Part shown: positions 16,878-24,948 of the stretch, one piece after another | How positions within the stretch are numbered: position 1 is the stretch's first letter | Layout: every line of letters starts with the position of its first letter | NCBI GenBank assembly: GCA_947386115.1 | Contig: CANDNO010000013.1 | Location: 1-54,298 of the forward strand | From: an uncultured Muribaculaceae bacterium | GTDB lineage: Bacteria > Bacteroidota > Bacteroidia > Bacteroidales > Muribaculaceae | DNA: 54,298 nt | Reading direction: 5' to 3' | Notes under the pieces: model-generated | Told to the model about the DNA's origin: nothing | Database searches by the model: none | Seen by the model: the letters and a program-made list of their open reading frames with translations, nothing else | Translations under genes and position numbers: made by a program

Positions 16878-19323
16878 GAGTGATGATGTTGAATGAATCA
16901 TGAAGACGTGAGTCGGGCGACAGAATGGCGTCGAGGGTTGCCGACATGCGGTAGCGTGCCGGCATGAGAGTGTGGTGTGTCACGGGGCGGTTGAGAGTAC
17001 CGTCGATGATAAGTCGCGAGAGTATGCGCCAGGGTCCGCGGCCGTGGTGTCCGTTGAGGGTTATTGTTCCCGATATGCTCTCGCCGGTGAGGTCGATTGT
17101 AATCTCGTCGATGAATGGAACAGTGCGCACTATGTGGCGCGGGTTCTTTTTAAGACAGGTTGTGTAAATGCAGCGCACGGGCGATTCAACGTCGTGCTGC
17201 AGGTCATACAGCGTGTTGGTGGCCTGTGAAGTGAGTCGCGACAGCGAGGGTGAAGAGTAGCAGTGTGATACGGGAGGCAGCAGCCTGGTTGACCATCCGC
17301 CGCTGTCGGTGTGCATCACGAGCGAGCGCGACGGAGTATCAGGATCATCTGAAGGCGGGATAATAAGAAGTTCGCCATGCTGTGGACACCATGCAAGCAT
17401 TTCGGCATCGATGGAGCGTATTATTGTATTAACGCGGGTTCCGTCGATTTCTATAAGGTCATTGCCTGCGATGGCATATATGCATGCGCCCGAACCGTCA
17501 CGCATCACGGGGGCTACAGCATCGCAGCGCATTACCGGGCGTGAATCAATGAGTACGGGCATCATGAGTTCCAACTTATTGAGTGACAGCGAGTATATGC
17601 CGCCGGTACCCATTACTGCATAGCGAGACCGTGACGATTCCCAAGCCGAGGTTGAGGGACGTGCAGCGGGAAGAATTGCCTTGATGTTACCGTTGCCGGT
17701 CTCGCGTCCCGAAAGCATGTCGCCGGTAAAAGCTATGATATTGCCCGGATAGTTTACATGATTGAGTTTGGGGATAGGTAGGTAAAATTCGGCAGCATTT
17801 TCACCGTTATCGAGCACGATGGGTTTGAGATCAGTGTTAATGTAGCAGGCAAAACGACCGCAGCGCGTCAGGGGGAGTTTAATGTAACGGTTGGTGCCGG
17901 TGCTGTCACACAGCTGCAGTTCTATCGAGATAGCTTCAGGGTCGGGGTAAACAATGACAGGAGAAAGATACAGCGATTTCCAGGAGCGTGACAGGGAGTG
18001 GCTTACAACACGACGGCCGTCGGAGAATGTTACTGCTGCTACTGTCTCGACATCATCGGTAAGCGTGCCGTGATTAGTGAAGTATTCCACTGTATGTCCG
18101 TCATAGAGCGTTATGCAGGGGTTGGCAAGCAGCGTTACTTCACCGTCGCGGTAGCCCGTTGTTGCGGTAACCGAGTGGGGTTTCATGCAGCGGGTGAGCC
18201 ATAGGGGGTGGCTTTGTATTTTGGCATTGTCGATCAGACGCTTTTCCTCGTCGACGGTGCGGGCTGTTGCGTTGATGTTGACAGTGCGTTCCAATGCTCC
18301 TGTTGCAAACGGATTATCGATTGACAGCACCGTTTCAAACAGGCTGTCGCAGCCGGCGAGTGCCTGCCTCACCATGCGTAGAAACCGCTGATAGCTGTCA
18401 CATCCCGGCATGGTGGCATCGAGACCCGATGCCGACAGGCGATGGGTAGCGCTGAGATTTCCGTCGGGACGGTGCAACTGAGGAGTGAGCTGAATCTCAA
18501 TTCTGGCAACTCTCGATTCGGCTATCGACCCGGTAGCCGCCGGCAGTTTGACATCGAGGCGGAATAGAGGCAATGACATCGAGCCGGCCGAGACCATTGA
18601 CAGCTGTGAATCGACATTGAGAGTGGTTGTCATGGAGCTGTCGTGGCGCCCTGTGGGGACATGAAGTTTAGGCACCGATTCGAAGATAATGTTTCCCTGA
18701 AGATCAAGTAACCTGTAGCGGGCAAAGACAGGCGCGATGAGCTGACCCGATGCGGTGGCATCGCTGCTCCCCAGCGAGTAAGCATCGTAAAGCGCTTTCG
18801 ATAGCCGTGCGGCATCGGTAGCGTCGAGTGATACCGCCGGGGCACTGTAGCTGCCCGATAGCTTGAAGCCGGCAATAGGTATCGACAAAGAGGTTTCAGA
18901 TGCAACCGAAGTAGTGATGACAGGATAATCAGCAGGAGCGACAGGTTGCTCGACCCGCAGCATAAAGCTTTCATCATCATAGACAGCATGATACATGCGG
19001 GCCGATGTAAGAATCATAAAACCGTCACGACATCGATACGAGCCCGTGATATTCCCTTCGAGACCCTCGGCTACAATATAAGGCTCGGGAGGAGAATCGG
19101 GGAGATGATATGAAGTAGCGCCGAGCGCCTGACCGTCAGCCATCAGTTCGGTAACACGACCATCGTCGGCATAAAATATGCCGATAACGCGCCAAGAGCG
19201 GGAAGCGATCACAGCCGGAGGCAGCGCAGGCACGAGGCAGCGCTCGGGACACAGAGAGTCAGGGCGCAGATTGACACAATTACCTGCAAGCGAATGCAAA
19301 GCAGGAAGAAGCAAGTTTTTCAT
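16852..19323 (-). CDS. 823-residue protein of unknown function, partner of the TerL-like gene
   Basis: A long, intact, mostly beta-strand protein. The start was set at ATG 19323 (MKNLLLPALHSL), 20 bases after the -7 box at 19349-19356; the longest frame starts 14 codons earlier, inside that box region. There is no clear signal peptide. The N-terminal GNCVNLRPDSLCPERCLVP recalls the opening of beta-propeller structural or 'stabilisation' proteins of Bacteroidetes tailed phages, but this is a weak impression. The middle has domains with regular strand patterns, and the C-terminal half has propeller-like repeats (YAVMGTGGIYSLSLNKLELM, ACIYAIAGNDLIEIDGT). It overlaps the TerL-like gene by 26 bases, so the pair is coupled. 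Composition is host-like, which argues for long residence. The function is unknown. Confidence 0.72.
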   Translation of the reverse strand: MKNLLLPALHSLAGNCVNLRPDSLCPERCLVPALPPAVIASRSWRVIGIFYADDGRVTELMADGQALGATSYHLPDSPPEPYIVAEGLEGNITGSYRCRDGFMILTSARMYHAVYDDESFMLRVEQPVAPADYPVITTSVASETSLSIPIAGFKLSGSYSAPAVSLDATDAARLSKALYDAYSLGSSDATASGQLIAPVFARYRLLDLQGNIIFESVPKLHVPTGRHDSSMTTTLNVDSQLSMVSAGSMSLPLFRLDVKLPAATGSIAESRVARIEIQLTPQLHRPDGNLSATHRLSASGLDATMPGCDSYQRFLRMVRQALAGCDSLFETVLSIDNPFATGALERTVNINATARTVDEEKRLIDNAKIQSHPLWLTRCMKPHSVTATTGYRDGEVTLLANPCITLYDGHTVEYFTNHGTLTDDVETVAAVTFSDGRRVVSHSLSRSWKSLYLSPVIVYPDPEAISIELQLCDSTGTNRYIKLPLTRCGRFACYINTDLKPIVLDNGENAAEFYLPIPKLNHVNYPGNIIAFTGDMLSGRETGNGNIKAILPAARPSTSAWESSRSRYAVMGTGGIYSLSLNKLELMMPVLIDSRPVMRCDAVAPVMRDGSGACIYAIAGNDLIEIDGTRVNTIIRSIDAEMLAWCPQHGELLIIPPSDDPDTPSRSLVMHTDSGGWSTRLLPPVSHCYSSPSLSRLTSQATNTLYDLQHDVESPVRCIYTTCLKKNPRHIVRTVPFIDEITIDLTGESISGTITLNGHHGRGPWRILSRLIIDGTLNRPVTHHTLMPARYRMSATLDAILSPDSRLHDSFNIITHEPQRLPL

Positions 19324-19348
19324 AAAAAGACAAAAAAGGTTTACGCTG

Positions 19349-19356
19349 CAAAGATA
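19349..19356 (-). promoter_or_regulatory. -7 promoter box of the TerL-like cassette
   Basis: CAAAGATA on the plus strand reads TATCTTTG, a TAnnTTTG match, 26 bases upstream of the chosen ATG. The cassette therefore seems to use a host-type vegetative promoter. A TTTG lies further upstream (plus-strand CAAA at 19382-19385), at somewhat wide spacing. Confidence 0.55.
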
Positions 19357-19408
19357 CAACGCCATCCACCCGCCTGTGATGCAAAATATTCACACCCTCC
19401 AATTTTTC

Positions 19409-19611
19409 CACCCCACCCCCAAACCCTCACCCCATCACTTTTATTAATATAATATTCTGAATATCAGTAATAAATAAACTTAAAGAATAAAGTTATAACA
19501 ATAATAAGTATTAATAGAAATTAACACATCACACTTTATTGAGCCCTACAATAATTCACTTATTTAATTTTTTTTTTGGGGTGGGGTGAACTTTAATGGG
19601 TGGTGGGGTGT
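19409..19611. repeat. inverted C-rich / G-rich tracts with quadruplex potential
   Basis: CACCCCACCCC at 19409-19419 is the exact reverse complement of GGGGTGGGGTG at 19578-19588, 158 bases apart. Each arm continues with further runs (CCC and CCCC to about 19434; GGG and GGGG to 19611), so four G-runs are available on the minus strand in the left arm and on the plus strand in the right arm. The DNA between is very AT-rich, without genes. It lies upstream of the TerL-cassette promoter and downstream of the peptide transporter gene. The rest of the 19324-19801 gap holds only the promoter and the two hairpins listed separately. Confidence 0.55.
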
Positions 19612-19682
19612 TTATATATCAGAAAGCAACAAAGAGAGAGTTTTTCCATTGCTTAGATATAATGTGATAATGATTGGTTTAT

Positions 19683-19720
19683 CAAGCGAGGCGCCGTCGT
19701 GATGACTGGTGCCTCGCTTG
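19683..19720. terminator. hairpin downstream of the peptide transporter gene (distal)
   Basis: CAAGCGAGGCGCC (19683-19695) pairs with GGTGCCTCGCTTG (19708-19720), 13 positions with one G-T pair and a 12-base loop. No strong T-run follows on either strand. It is the second of two hairpins after the transporter stop at 19802. Confidence 0.5.
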
Positions 19721-19743
19721 GTGTATATGTGGTATGAAGACTG

Positions 19744-19779
19744 TCAAGGCCACCCGGCATCGTTGCGGGGTGGCCTTGA
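19744..19779 (-). terminator. hairpin downstream of the peptide transporter gene (proximal)
   Basis: TCAAGGCCACCC (19744-19755) and GGGTGGCCTTGA (19768-19779) form a perfect 12-bp GC-rich stem with a 12-base loop, 22 bases after the transporter stop codon. It lacks a long T-run, so it may stabilise the 3' end or act together with the distal hairpin. Confidence 0.6.
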
Positions 19780-19801
19780 TATAATGTTACGTGTGTGACG
19801 A

Positions 19802-21610
19802 TCAGATGGCGTCGTCCTCGACGTTTTCGATTGCTTTGGCGGGTTCTACGGCGGGGACGTCGTCGCTTGTTGCGGCTTCGAGTTTCTTCATTATAGAGAA
19901 GATGAAGGCTGCCGACAACAGGCAGATGGCGATGAGGATACCCCAGATGACGGGTACCGATACTTTGCCCCACATGAGCATGGGTATCGAAACGAGGTAG
20001 TTGCCGATGGCGGTTGCGGCGAACCATCCGCCCATCATGCTGCCTTTATACTTGGGAGGTGCTACTTTCGAGACGAAGGATATTCCCATGGGCGAGAGCA
20101 GGAGTTCGGCGAAGGTGAGGAGCAGGTAGGTCGAGATGAGCCAGTTGGGCGATTCGCTGCCGTTGGTGCCGGTGAGGCTGAGCGATGCGAATACCATGAC
20201 GAGGTATGCGGCGCCTGCCACTATCATGCCGTAGCCGATCTTGCGTGGTGCCGAGGGTTCTTTGCCTCGGCTTGCGAGCCAGCCGAAGAGGGCCATAGAG
20301 AAGGGTGTGAGGGCTACTACGTAGAAGGGGTTGAACTGCTGGTAAATGGCGGGGTCGATGTTGTCGACTGTTTCGGGTGTATTGATGTAGAACCATGTTA
20401 CGAGGCCTACGGCGGCGGCAAGCACTACGCCGCTTATGGCTTTGGCCTTGGCGGTCTTGCTCTGTATGAGGCTGAAGAGGGCGTAGACGCCTACGGCTAT
20501 GGAAGCAAGGGCCCAGATGTTGAAGCCTATGCGGGTCCAGCTGCTTGATGAGTTGGCGGTACAGCTCTTGGCAAACTCGGTGAGTGTCTGGCCGTTCTGG
20601 TGGAATACCATCCAGAAGAAGATTACGACGGCAAAGACGAGCAGGAGAGCTACGATGCGCTGCTTGGTCTGAGCGGGTGTGAGCTCTGGACCTGTGCTGG
20701 CTGCCTTGTCGGTTTTCTTGGCTCCTGATTTCTTGTCGCTGATGATGTGTTTGTAGGTTTTGCGGCCGAGGATGTAGATGAGGAAGCTGATGATGAGCGA
20801 TCCGCATGCGAGCATGAACGCGTAGCTACAACCCTCTGAGAAGGCTGAGATGTAGTTCTGGGCATTGACGGTCAAGGAATCTACGGCTCCCTGGCAGCTG
20901 CTGAAGAAGTTGCCGAGGTAGTTGGCAAGGAATTCGGCGAGGTTGCCGCCCTCTTCCATGCCTTTGTCCTTGGCGAAGTCGGCCATGGCTTTGAGCTGTT
21001 CTGTTCCCTCGGCGGGCATGTGGGTGAACTCGTTGGTGTCGATGCACCAGTTGCTCACTGTGGCTGCCATAGAGTCGTCGGTGTTGAAGCCTTGACGGGT
21101 GAGGGCTAGGTTCTTAAGTGAAATAGCGGCTTTGGGGGCAAACATTGAGCCAAGGTTGATGGCCATGTAGAATATTGAGAATGCCGAGTCGCGGCGGTCG
21201 CCATAGCGGCTGTTGTTGTAGAGGTCGCCTACCATAACCTGCAGGTTGCCCTTGAACAGGCCGGTGCCTACCGATATGAGCAGAAGGGCTGCGAAGAGGA
21301 TGTAGAGCGAGGTATTCTCACGCACGGGAGTGGGAACCGACATGAGTGCGTAGCCCAGGAACATGACCGAGATGCCGGTTACGACACACTTCGAGAAGCT
21401 CCATTTGTCGGCGAGCCAGCCACCTACGAGCGGCATAAAATAAACTAACGCGAGGAAAATCGAGAAGATCTGGCCCGTCCACGCAGCGTCGAGACCAAAC
21501 TTAGCCTGCAAGTAGAACAGGAAGATAGCGAGCATCGTGTAGTAGCCGAAACGTTCGCCCGTATTGGCGAGCGACAGCACATACAGCCCGGCAGGTTGGT
21601 TTTTGAACAT
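19802..21610 (-). CDS. proton-dependent oligopeptide (POT/PTR2) transporter
   Basis: A 602-residue major-facilitator peptide transporter of the POT family with 12-14 predicted helices. It should import di- and tripeptides with protons across the inner membrane. The family motif in helix 1 is LANTGERFGYYTMLAIFLFY: the ERFxYY part is intact, but the first Glu of the usual ExxERFxYY is Asn, a form I associate with Bacteroidetes members. FYMAINLGSMFAP is the second POT signature. A large soluble insertion lies at about residues 185-270 (SNWCIDTNEFTHMPAEG, ALDSLTVNAQ-like helices), and the C-terminus is acidic. The gene is monocistronic, with a -7 box at 21655-21662 and two hairpins after its stop. 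Confidence 0.92.
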   Translation of the reverse strand: MFKNQPAGLYVLSLANTGERFGYYTMLAIFLFYLQAKFGLDAAWTGQIFSIFLALVYFMPLVGGWLADKWSFSKCVVTGISVMFLGYALMSVPTPVRENTSLYILFAALLLISVGTGLFKGNLQVMVGDLYNNSRYGDRRDSAFSIFYMAINLGSMFAPKAAISLKNLALTRQGFNTDDSMAATVSNWCIDTNEFTHMPAEGTEQLKAMADFAKDKGMEEGGNLAEFLANYLGNFFSSCQGAVDSLTVNAQNYISAFSEGCSYAFMLACGSLIISFLIYILGRKTYKHIISDKKSGAKKTDKAASTGPELTPAQTKQRIVALLLVFAVVIFFWMVFHQNGQTLTEFAKSCTANSSSSWTRIGFNIWALASIAVGVYALFSLIQSKTAKAKAISGVVLAAAVGLVTWFYINTPETVDNIDPAIYQQFNPFYVVALTPFSMALFGWLASRGKEPSAPRKIGYGMIVAGAAYLVMVFASLSLTGTNGSESPNWLISTYLLLTFAELLLSPMGISFVSKVAPPKYKGSMMGGWFAATAIGNYLVSIPMLMWGKVSVPVIWGILIAICLLSAAFIFSIMKKLEAATSDDVPAVEPAKAIENVEDDAI

Positions 21611-21654
21611 AACTGATATTTATTTTAAATATGATAATCAATGGTATTCGACTA

Positions 21655-21662
21655 CAAATATA
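21655..21662 (-). promoter_or_regulatory. -7 promoter box of the peptide transporter gene
   Basis: CAAATATA reads TATATTTG on the minus strand, an exact TAnnTTTG match, 45 bases before the ATG at 21610. Confidence 0.6.
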
Positions 21663-21735
21663 GCGATTATAATTGTAAGTTCAAGCCACCGCTTTTCATT
21701 TTGCCATAGCTTACAAATGAAATGATTAAAATTAC

Positions 21736-21743
21736 TATATTTG
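21736..21743 (+). promoter_or_regulatory. -7 promoter box of the AlbA_2/Schlafen-type gene
   Basis: TATATTTG, an exact TAnnTTTG match, lies 46 bases before the ATG at 21789. It is divergent from the transporter promoter. Confidence 0.5.
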
Positions 21744-21788
21744 TAATCTATTAAAATGAATTGGAAATAATTCTCTGTAATATATGTA

Positions 21789-21972
21789 ATGGACTATCGA
21801 TCAATTAAAGCATCTTCGTGAATCTGAGGACTCTATAGAATTTAAGGCTGCCGAGCACGGAAATTTTTCTTATGATGGTGGAACTAAACCGCATCCGAAA
21901 GATAGAAGAAAATGTATACTTGGATATGTCACAGCTCTATGTAATGAAGGTGGAGGAACTTTAGTTTTAGGT
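21789..21972 (+). other. out-of-frame 5' part of the AlbA_2/Schlafen-type gene
   Basis: From 21793 the frame of the downstream gene is open without a stop and encodes a typical AlbA_2 N-terminus: TIDQLKHLRESEDSIEFKAA, then GYVTALCNEGGGTLVLG. The only ATG in the right place (21789-21791) is in another frame because of one extra G (ATGG ACT instead of ATG ACT), and it runs into TGA after ten codons. The right frame has no ATG, GTG or TTG until 21973, and TAA lies just upstream. The simplest reading is a one-base insertion at the start codon. Confidence 0.7.
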
Positions 21973-23580
21973 ATGCATGATAAGTATCCTCATAAAGTAT
22001 TGGGGACTAAGCAAAGTCTAAATGCTATAGGAGTATTAGAAAGTCAAATATATAATGATTGTGGTATTCGACCGCATATATATGAATTATTTGAAGATTC
22101 AGTTAAATGTGAAGGAAGAGTACTTGTTATTGAAGTAGAGGGACGTCCTATCGGTAAACTGTTTAGATTTGAGGATGTTCCATTAATGAGAGTAGGAGAG
22201 GAGTTAAAGCCTATGTCTGATGAAATGATATTTAAAATACTTCAAGAGCATGAGCCAGACTTTTCTGCCGAGATATGTAAAGGTTTGAAATTTTCAGATT
22301 TGGATGCTGACGCCATAGATTTGTTGAAACGGAGATATGCAGAAAAACAACATAACCCTGAGTTCAGAACACTATCAAACAAGCAGGTTCTTAGCGACTT
22401 GCATCTAATATCTGGAAATAAGATTACTTATGCTGCCCTCTTATTGGTAGGGAAAAGTGAAGCTATTAAGAAATATCTTCCTCAGGCATCATTAGTATTG
22501 GAGTATCGTAAGGCAATATCTCTTATTCCATTTGATAATAGACAGTATTATTGCGGACCGTTTTATATAATAGTTGACCAACTTTGGCACGATATAAATC
22601 TTCACAATAGTAAGATTGATATTCAAACAAATTCATATTTTGATAATATATACTATTTTAATGAGGAAGTTATTCGTGAGGCAATAAATAACGCTATTGC
22701 TCACAGAGATTATCGTCGCAATAGTGAAACAGTAATAAAGTTATATCCCGAGTTATTTATTGTAATGAATGCCGGTGGTTTTCCCTTAGGTGTCTCAAGA
22801 GAAAATTTATTGGAAGTGCAAAGCACTCCACGTAATCGTTTGTTATCAGGAGTCTTGGCTCTTACTGGTGTAGGTGAACGTTCTGGTCAAGGAGTAGATA
22901 AAATATACCGAATAACTTTATCAGAGGGTAAGGGATTGCCCGACTATTCACACTCCGATAATTTTAGAGTAGAGTTAAGGCTTGAATCTACTATTAAGGA
23001 TGCAGCGTTTGCTACATTTATCGAATCAGAGCAACGTGATTTGGCTCCGGAAGAGAGAATGTCGGTTTTTGAAGTTTTAGGGCTTGATGCTATACGTAGA
23101 AATGACTATGAACATATTCCTAAGGATATAATAGATAAATTACTGAGACGAAGGTTAATTGAGAAAAGAGGTAAAACAAGAGCTTTACATTATATTCTTG
23201 CAAAAGGTTATTATGAGATATGCGGTCAGAATGCTCTGTATACACAAGAACAAGAATGGGGTTTAGAGCAAGCTTTACCTCTTATACTTGGTTATTATAG
23301 GTCCTTTAAGACCGCCAAAATGAAGGATTTTGCAACATTATTAGAACCTCATTTAACTCGTCGACAAGTAAGAAGTTTGATTGAGCGGATGGTACCAATT
23401 TATCTAACAAAAACAGGTATTGGTTCAGGTACAATATATACAATCAGTGATAAGTTTGTTAATGGTACTAATATTATTAGTAAGGCAATAGGTTTAGGTA
23501 TAGAAGAACTTATCAGAAGAGGTGATATTATTGCAAATGTCCAAAATGATGTCCAAAATTTAGATAAAAATATAGATTAA
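21973..23580 (+). CDS. AlbA_2 / Schlafen-type ATP-binding protein, N-terminus probably lost by frameshift
   Basis: The remaining 535 residues start inside the AlbA_2 (Schlafen-like, divergent AAA_4) domain. Then come a linker with KRRYAEKQHNPEFRTLSNKQVLSDL, a GHKL-like ATP-binding section with EEVIREAINNAIAHRDYRRNSETVI and LTGVGERSGQGVDKIYRITL at about residues 235-320, and C-terminal winged-helix segments. Proteins of this type are often annotated as ATP-binding or transcriptional regulators and some belong to defence systems; no role is proven here. The gene is much more AT-rich than its neighbours, which suggests transfer. With the first 60 residues out of frame, the natural protein would be truncated unless translation shifts or the insertion is a sequencing error. 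Confidence 0.72.
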   Translation: MHDKYPHKVLGTKQSLNAIGVLESQIYNDCGIRPHIYELFEDSVKCEGRVLVIEVEGRPIGKLFRFEDVPLMRVGEELKPMSDEMIFKILQEHEPDFSAEICKGLKFSDLDADAIDLLKRRYAEKQHNPEFRTLSNKQVLSDLHLISGNKITYAALLLVGKSEAIKKYLPQASLVLEYRKAISLIPFDNRQYYCGPFYIIVDQLWHDINLHNSKIDIQTNSYFDNIYYFNEEVIREAINNAIAHRDYRRNSETVIKLYPELFIVMNAGGFPLGVSRENLLEVQSTPRNRLLSGVLALTGVGERSGQGVDKIYRITLSEGKGLPDYSHSDNFRVELRLESTIKDAAFATFIESEQRDLAPEERMSVFEVLGLDAIRRNDYEHIPKDIIDKLLRRRLIEKRGKTRALHYILAKGYYEICGQNALYTQEQEWGLEQALPLILGYYRSFKTAKMKDFATLLEPHLTRRQVRSLIERMVPIYLTKTGIGSGTIYTISDKFVNGTNIISKAIGLGIEELIRRGDIIANVQNDVQNLDKNID

Positions 23581-23678
23581 TTCAAACAATTAGATGCATA
23601 AATATTTTAATATTAGCAACTTACAAATGTCCAAATTAATATGTAAAATTAATATGATTTAGTATCAATTGATAATGG

Positions 23679-24401
23679 TTAGTGGAAAAGGGTGCGGAGG
23701 ACGTCGAGGGAGCGCATTGACTGGAGGGAGGTGAAGTGGAGGGAGTAGTACTCGATGATGCGGTCGAGGATGGCGTTGCGGTCGGCCGAGGTGAATTTCC
23801 AGCGTGAGAGGTTGCGGGTGTTCATGCGCAGGAGTGTGGCTACGGCGTGTGCTTCGTCGTGCTCAAGAAAGCGGCCGTGCAATGGGGCTGACGATCTGAA
23901 CACTCCGTCGATCATGTCGAACAGGTAGCCGGGTCGGTATGTCGAACGGTCGGGCTCGATGCCGGCGAAGTGCATCATCCTGATCAGGAACAACAGGTGA
24001 AAGTTGGCTGTTCCACGCGTGTTGACGAGGTAGAATTCGAGCATTGTGTCGCAGTATTCAAACATGAGCTCGTCGGGCATGGAGTCGCGCATGAGAGTGT
24101 TGATAAAATCGGCAATAAACAGCGTGACAGCGGCTTTGACGGGATCGCCGTTGAGCGAGTGTGTGCCGCGCGGCATCACGTCGCGCATGGTGGGCAGTCG
24201 GTCGTTATCGCGCACATCGGCTACGCAGCTGAATCGGCTTCCGGGCATAAGCATTGCCCGTCGACGGGCGGCTTCTCGCCCGTTCCCGGCCGGAATAAGA
24301 AACGACATGCGTCCGCGTTGGCGTGTGTAAGCGCTAAGTATTGAGTGCCGGTCGCTGTGCCGCACTGTCCGCAATGCTATGCAGTCGAGAGTGGTGTACA
24401 A
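23679..24401 (-). CDS. recO: DNA repair protein RecO
   Basis: A 240-residue RecO, the recombination mediator that helps RecR load RecA on SSB-coated single strands. The N-terminal OB fold is seen in CIALRTVRHSDRHSILSAYTRQRGRMSFLIPAG, followed by the helical domain (LFIADFINTLMRDSMPDELMFEY). No zinc-binding cysteines are evident, as in many Bacteroidetes RecO proteins. The only start that keeps the OB fold is TTG at 24401; an in-frame TAA lies four codons upstream, and the next ATG would cut off 31 residues. That TTG abuts the edge of a 14-base tandem repeat array, so the original start region may have been replaced by repeat DNA. Confidence 0.88.
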   Translation of the reverse strand: MYTTLDCIALRTVRHSDRHSILSAYTRQRGRMSFLIPAGNGREAARRRAMLMPGSRFSCVADVRDNDRLPTMRDVMPRGTHSLNGDPVKAAVTLFIADFINTLMRDSMPDELMFEYCDTMLEFYLVNTRGTANFHLLFLIRMMHFAGIEPDRSTYRPGYLFDMIDGVFRSSAPLHGRFLEHDEAHAVATLLRMNTRNLSRWKFTSADRNAILDRIIEYYSLHFTSLQSMRSLDVLRTLFH

Positions 24402-24484
24402 GTTGGTAGTTTATAGTTGGTAGTTTATAGTTGATAGTTTATAGTTGGTAGTTTATAGTTGGTAGTTTATAGTTGGTAGTTTAT
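24401..24484. repeat. tandem repeat, six copies of a 14-base unit
   Basis: The unit AGTTGGTAGTTTAT occurs six times in a row, exact except that copy three has AGTTGA. Degenerate copies continue to about 24520 (for example CTGATAGTTTAAGG). It lies between the recO start and the stop of the S23-like gene. There are no unique spacers, so this is not CRISPR. Confidence 0.95.
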
Positions 24485-24510
24485 AGTTTAAAGCTGATAG
24501 TTTAAGGTTA

Positions 24511-24897
24511 TTAGTTGACAGTTGTTTTGTTGTTCTCCAGGTTTTGCTTTGTTGTTTTCACGATGCTTTTCAGAATTCTTATTAATTCGTCACATGCTTC
24601 GTCATGAATTTCAAATTGTTGATTTGTTATAATTTCGGTATCGTGTAAAATATCCAACCAATACGATGATTCTCCAGCTTCTTTCATGGCTATATATAAT
24701 TTAGCTATAAAATCTTTTTTACTCTGTGCTTGTGTAGCTTCAGCAATATTGGCACCAATACTTGTTGAGGATCGTAATAATTGGTCGGCAAGCGAATATT
24801 CTCGATGATTTATACGTATGTATCTACATAATTTTATTATGCTTACGGAATACTTTTTTGCTTTATCATATATAAAACTATTATTGCAAAGACTCAT
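24511..24897 (-). CDS. four-helix-bundle protein, S23/bAvd-like
   Basis: A 128-residue protein of the four-helix-bundle family (often annotated S23 ribosomal protein, or as the protein encoded in 23S rRNA intervening sequences). Diagnostic segments are YDKAKKYSVSIIKLCRYI, the loop DQLLRSSTSIGANIAEATQA and KLYIAMKEAGESSYWLDILH. The start was set at ATG 24897; an upstream TTG is possible. Relatives occur inside rRNA intervening sequences and beside diversity-generating retroelements, but no reverse transcriptase or variable repeat is visible here. The gene is AT-rich. Its stop lies in degenerate tandem-repeat DNA, and the sequence before its start has the same repeat motif in inverse orientation (24903-24940), so the ORF looks like a cassette with inverted simple-repeat ends. 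Confidence 0.88.
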   Translation of the reverse strand: MSLCNNSFIYDKAKKYSVSIIKLCRYIRINHREYSLADQLLRSSTSIGANIAEATQAQSKKDFIAKLYIAMKEAGESSYWLDILHDTEIITNQQFEIHDEACDELIRILKSIVKTTKQNLENNKTTVN

Positions 24898-24948
24898 AAG
24901 TGCCAATTATTAACTAAAAACTATCATCTATTAACTATATAATATCTC

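Noticed and set aside
14991-19323. Complete prophage
   Set aside because: Only a TerL-like gene and one unknown gene are present; nadA and the peptide transporter flank them directly. The S24 repressor and XerD are more than 24 kb away among host genes.
24401-24484. CRISPR-like repeat array
   Set aside because: The 14-base units are directly adjacent, with no spacers and no cas genes: a simple tandem repeat.
24511-24897. Diversity-generating retroelement accessory (Avd)
   Set aside because: The fold is related, but no reverse transcriptase, template repeat or variable repeat is found within the window.
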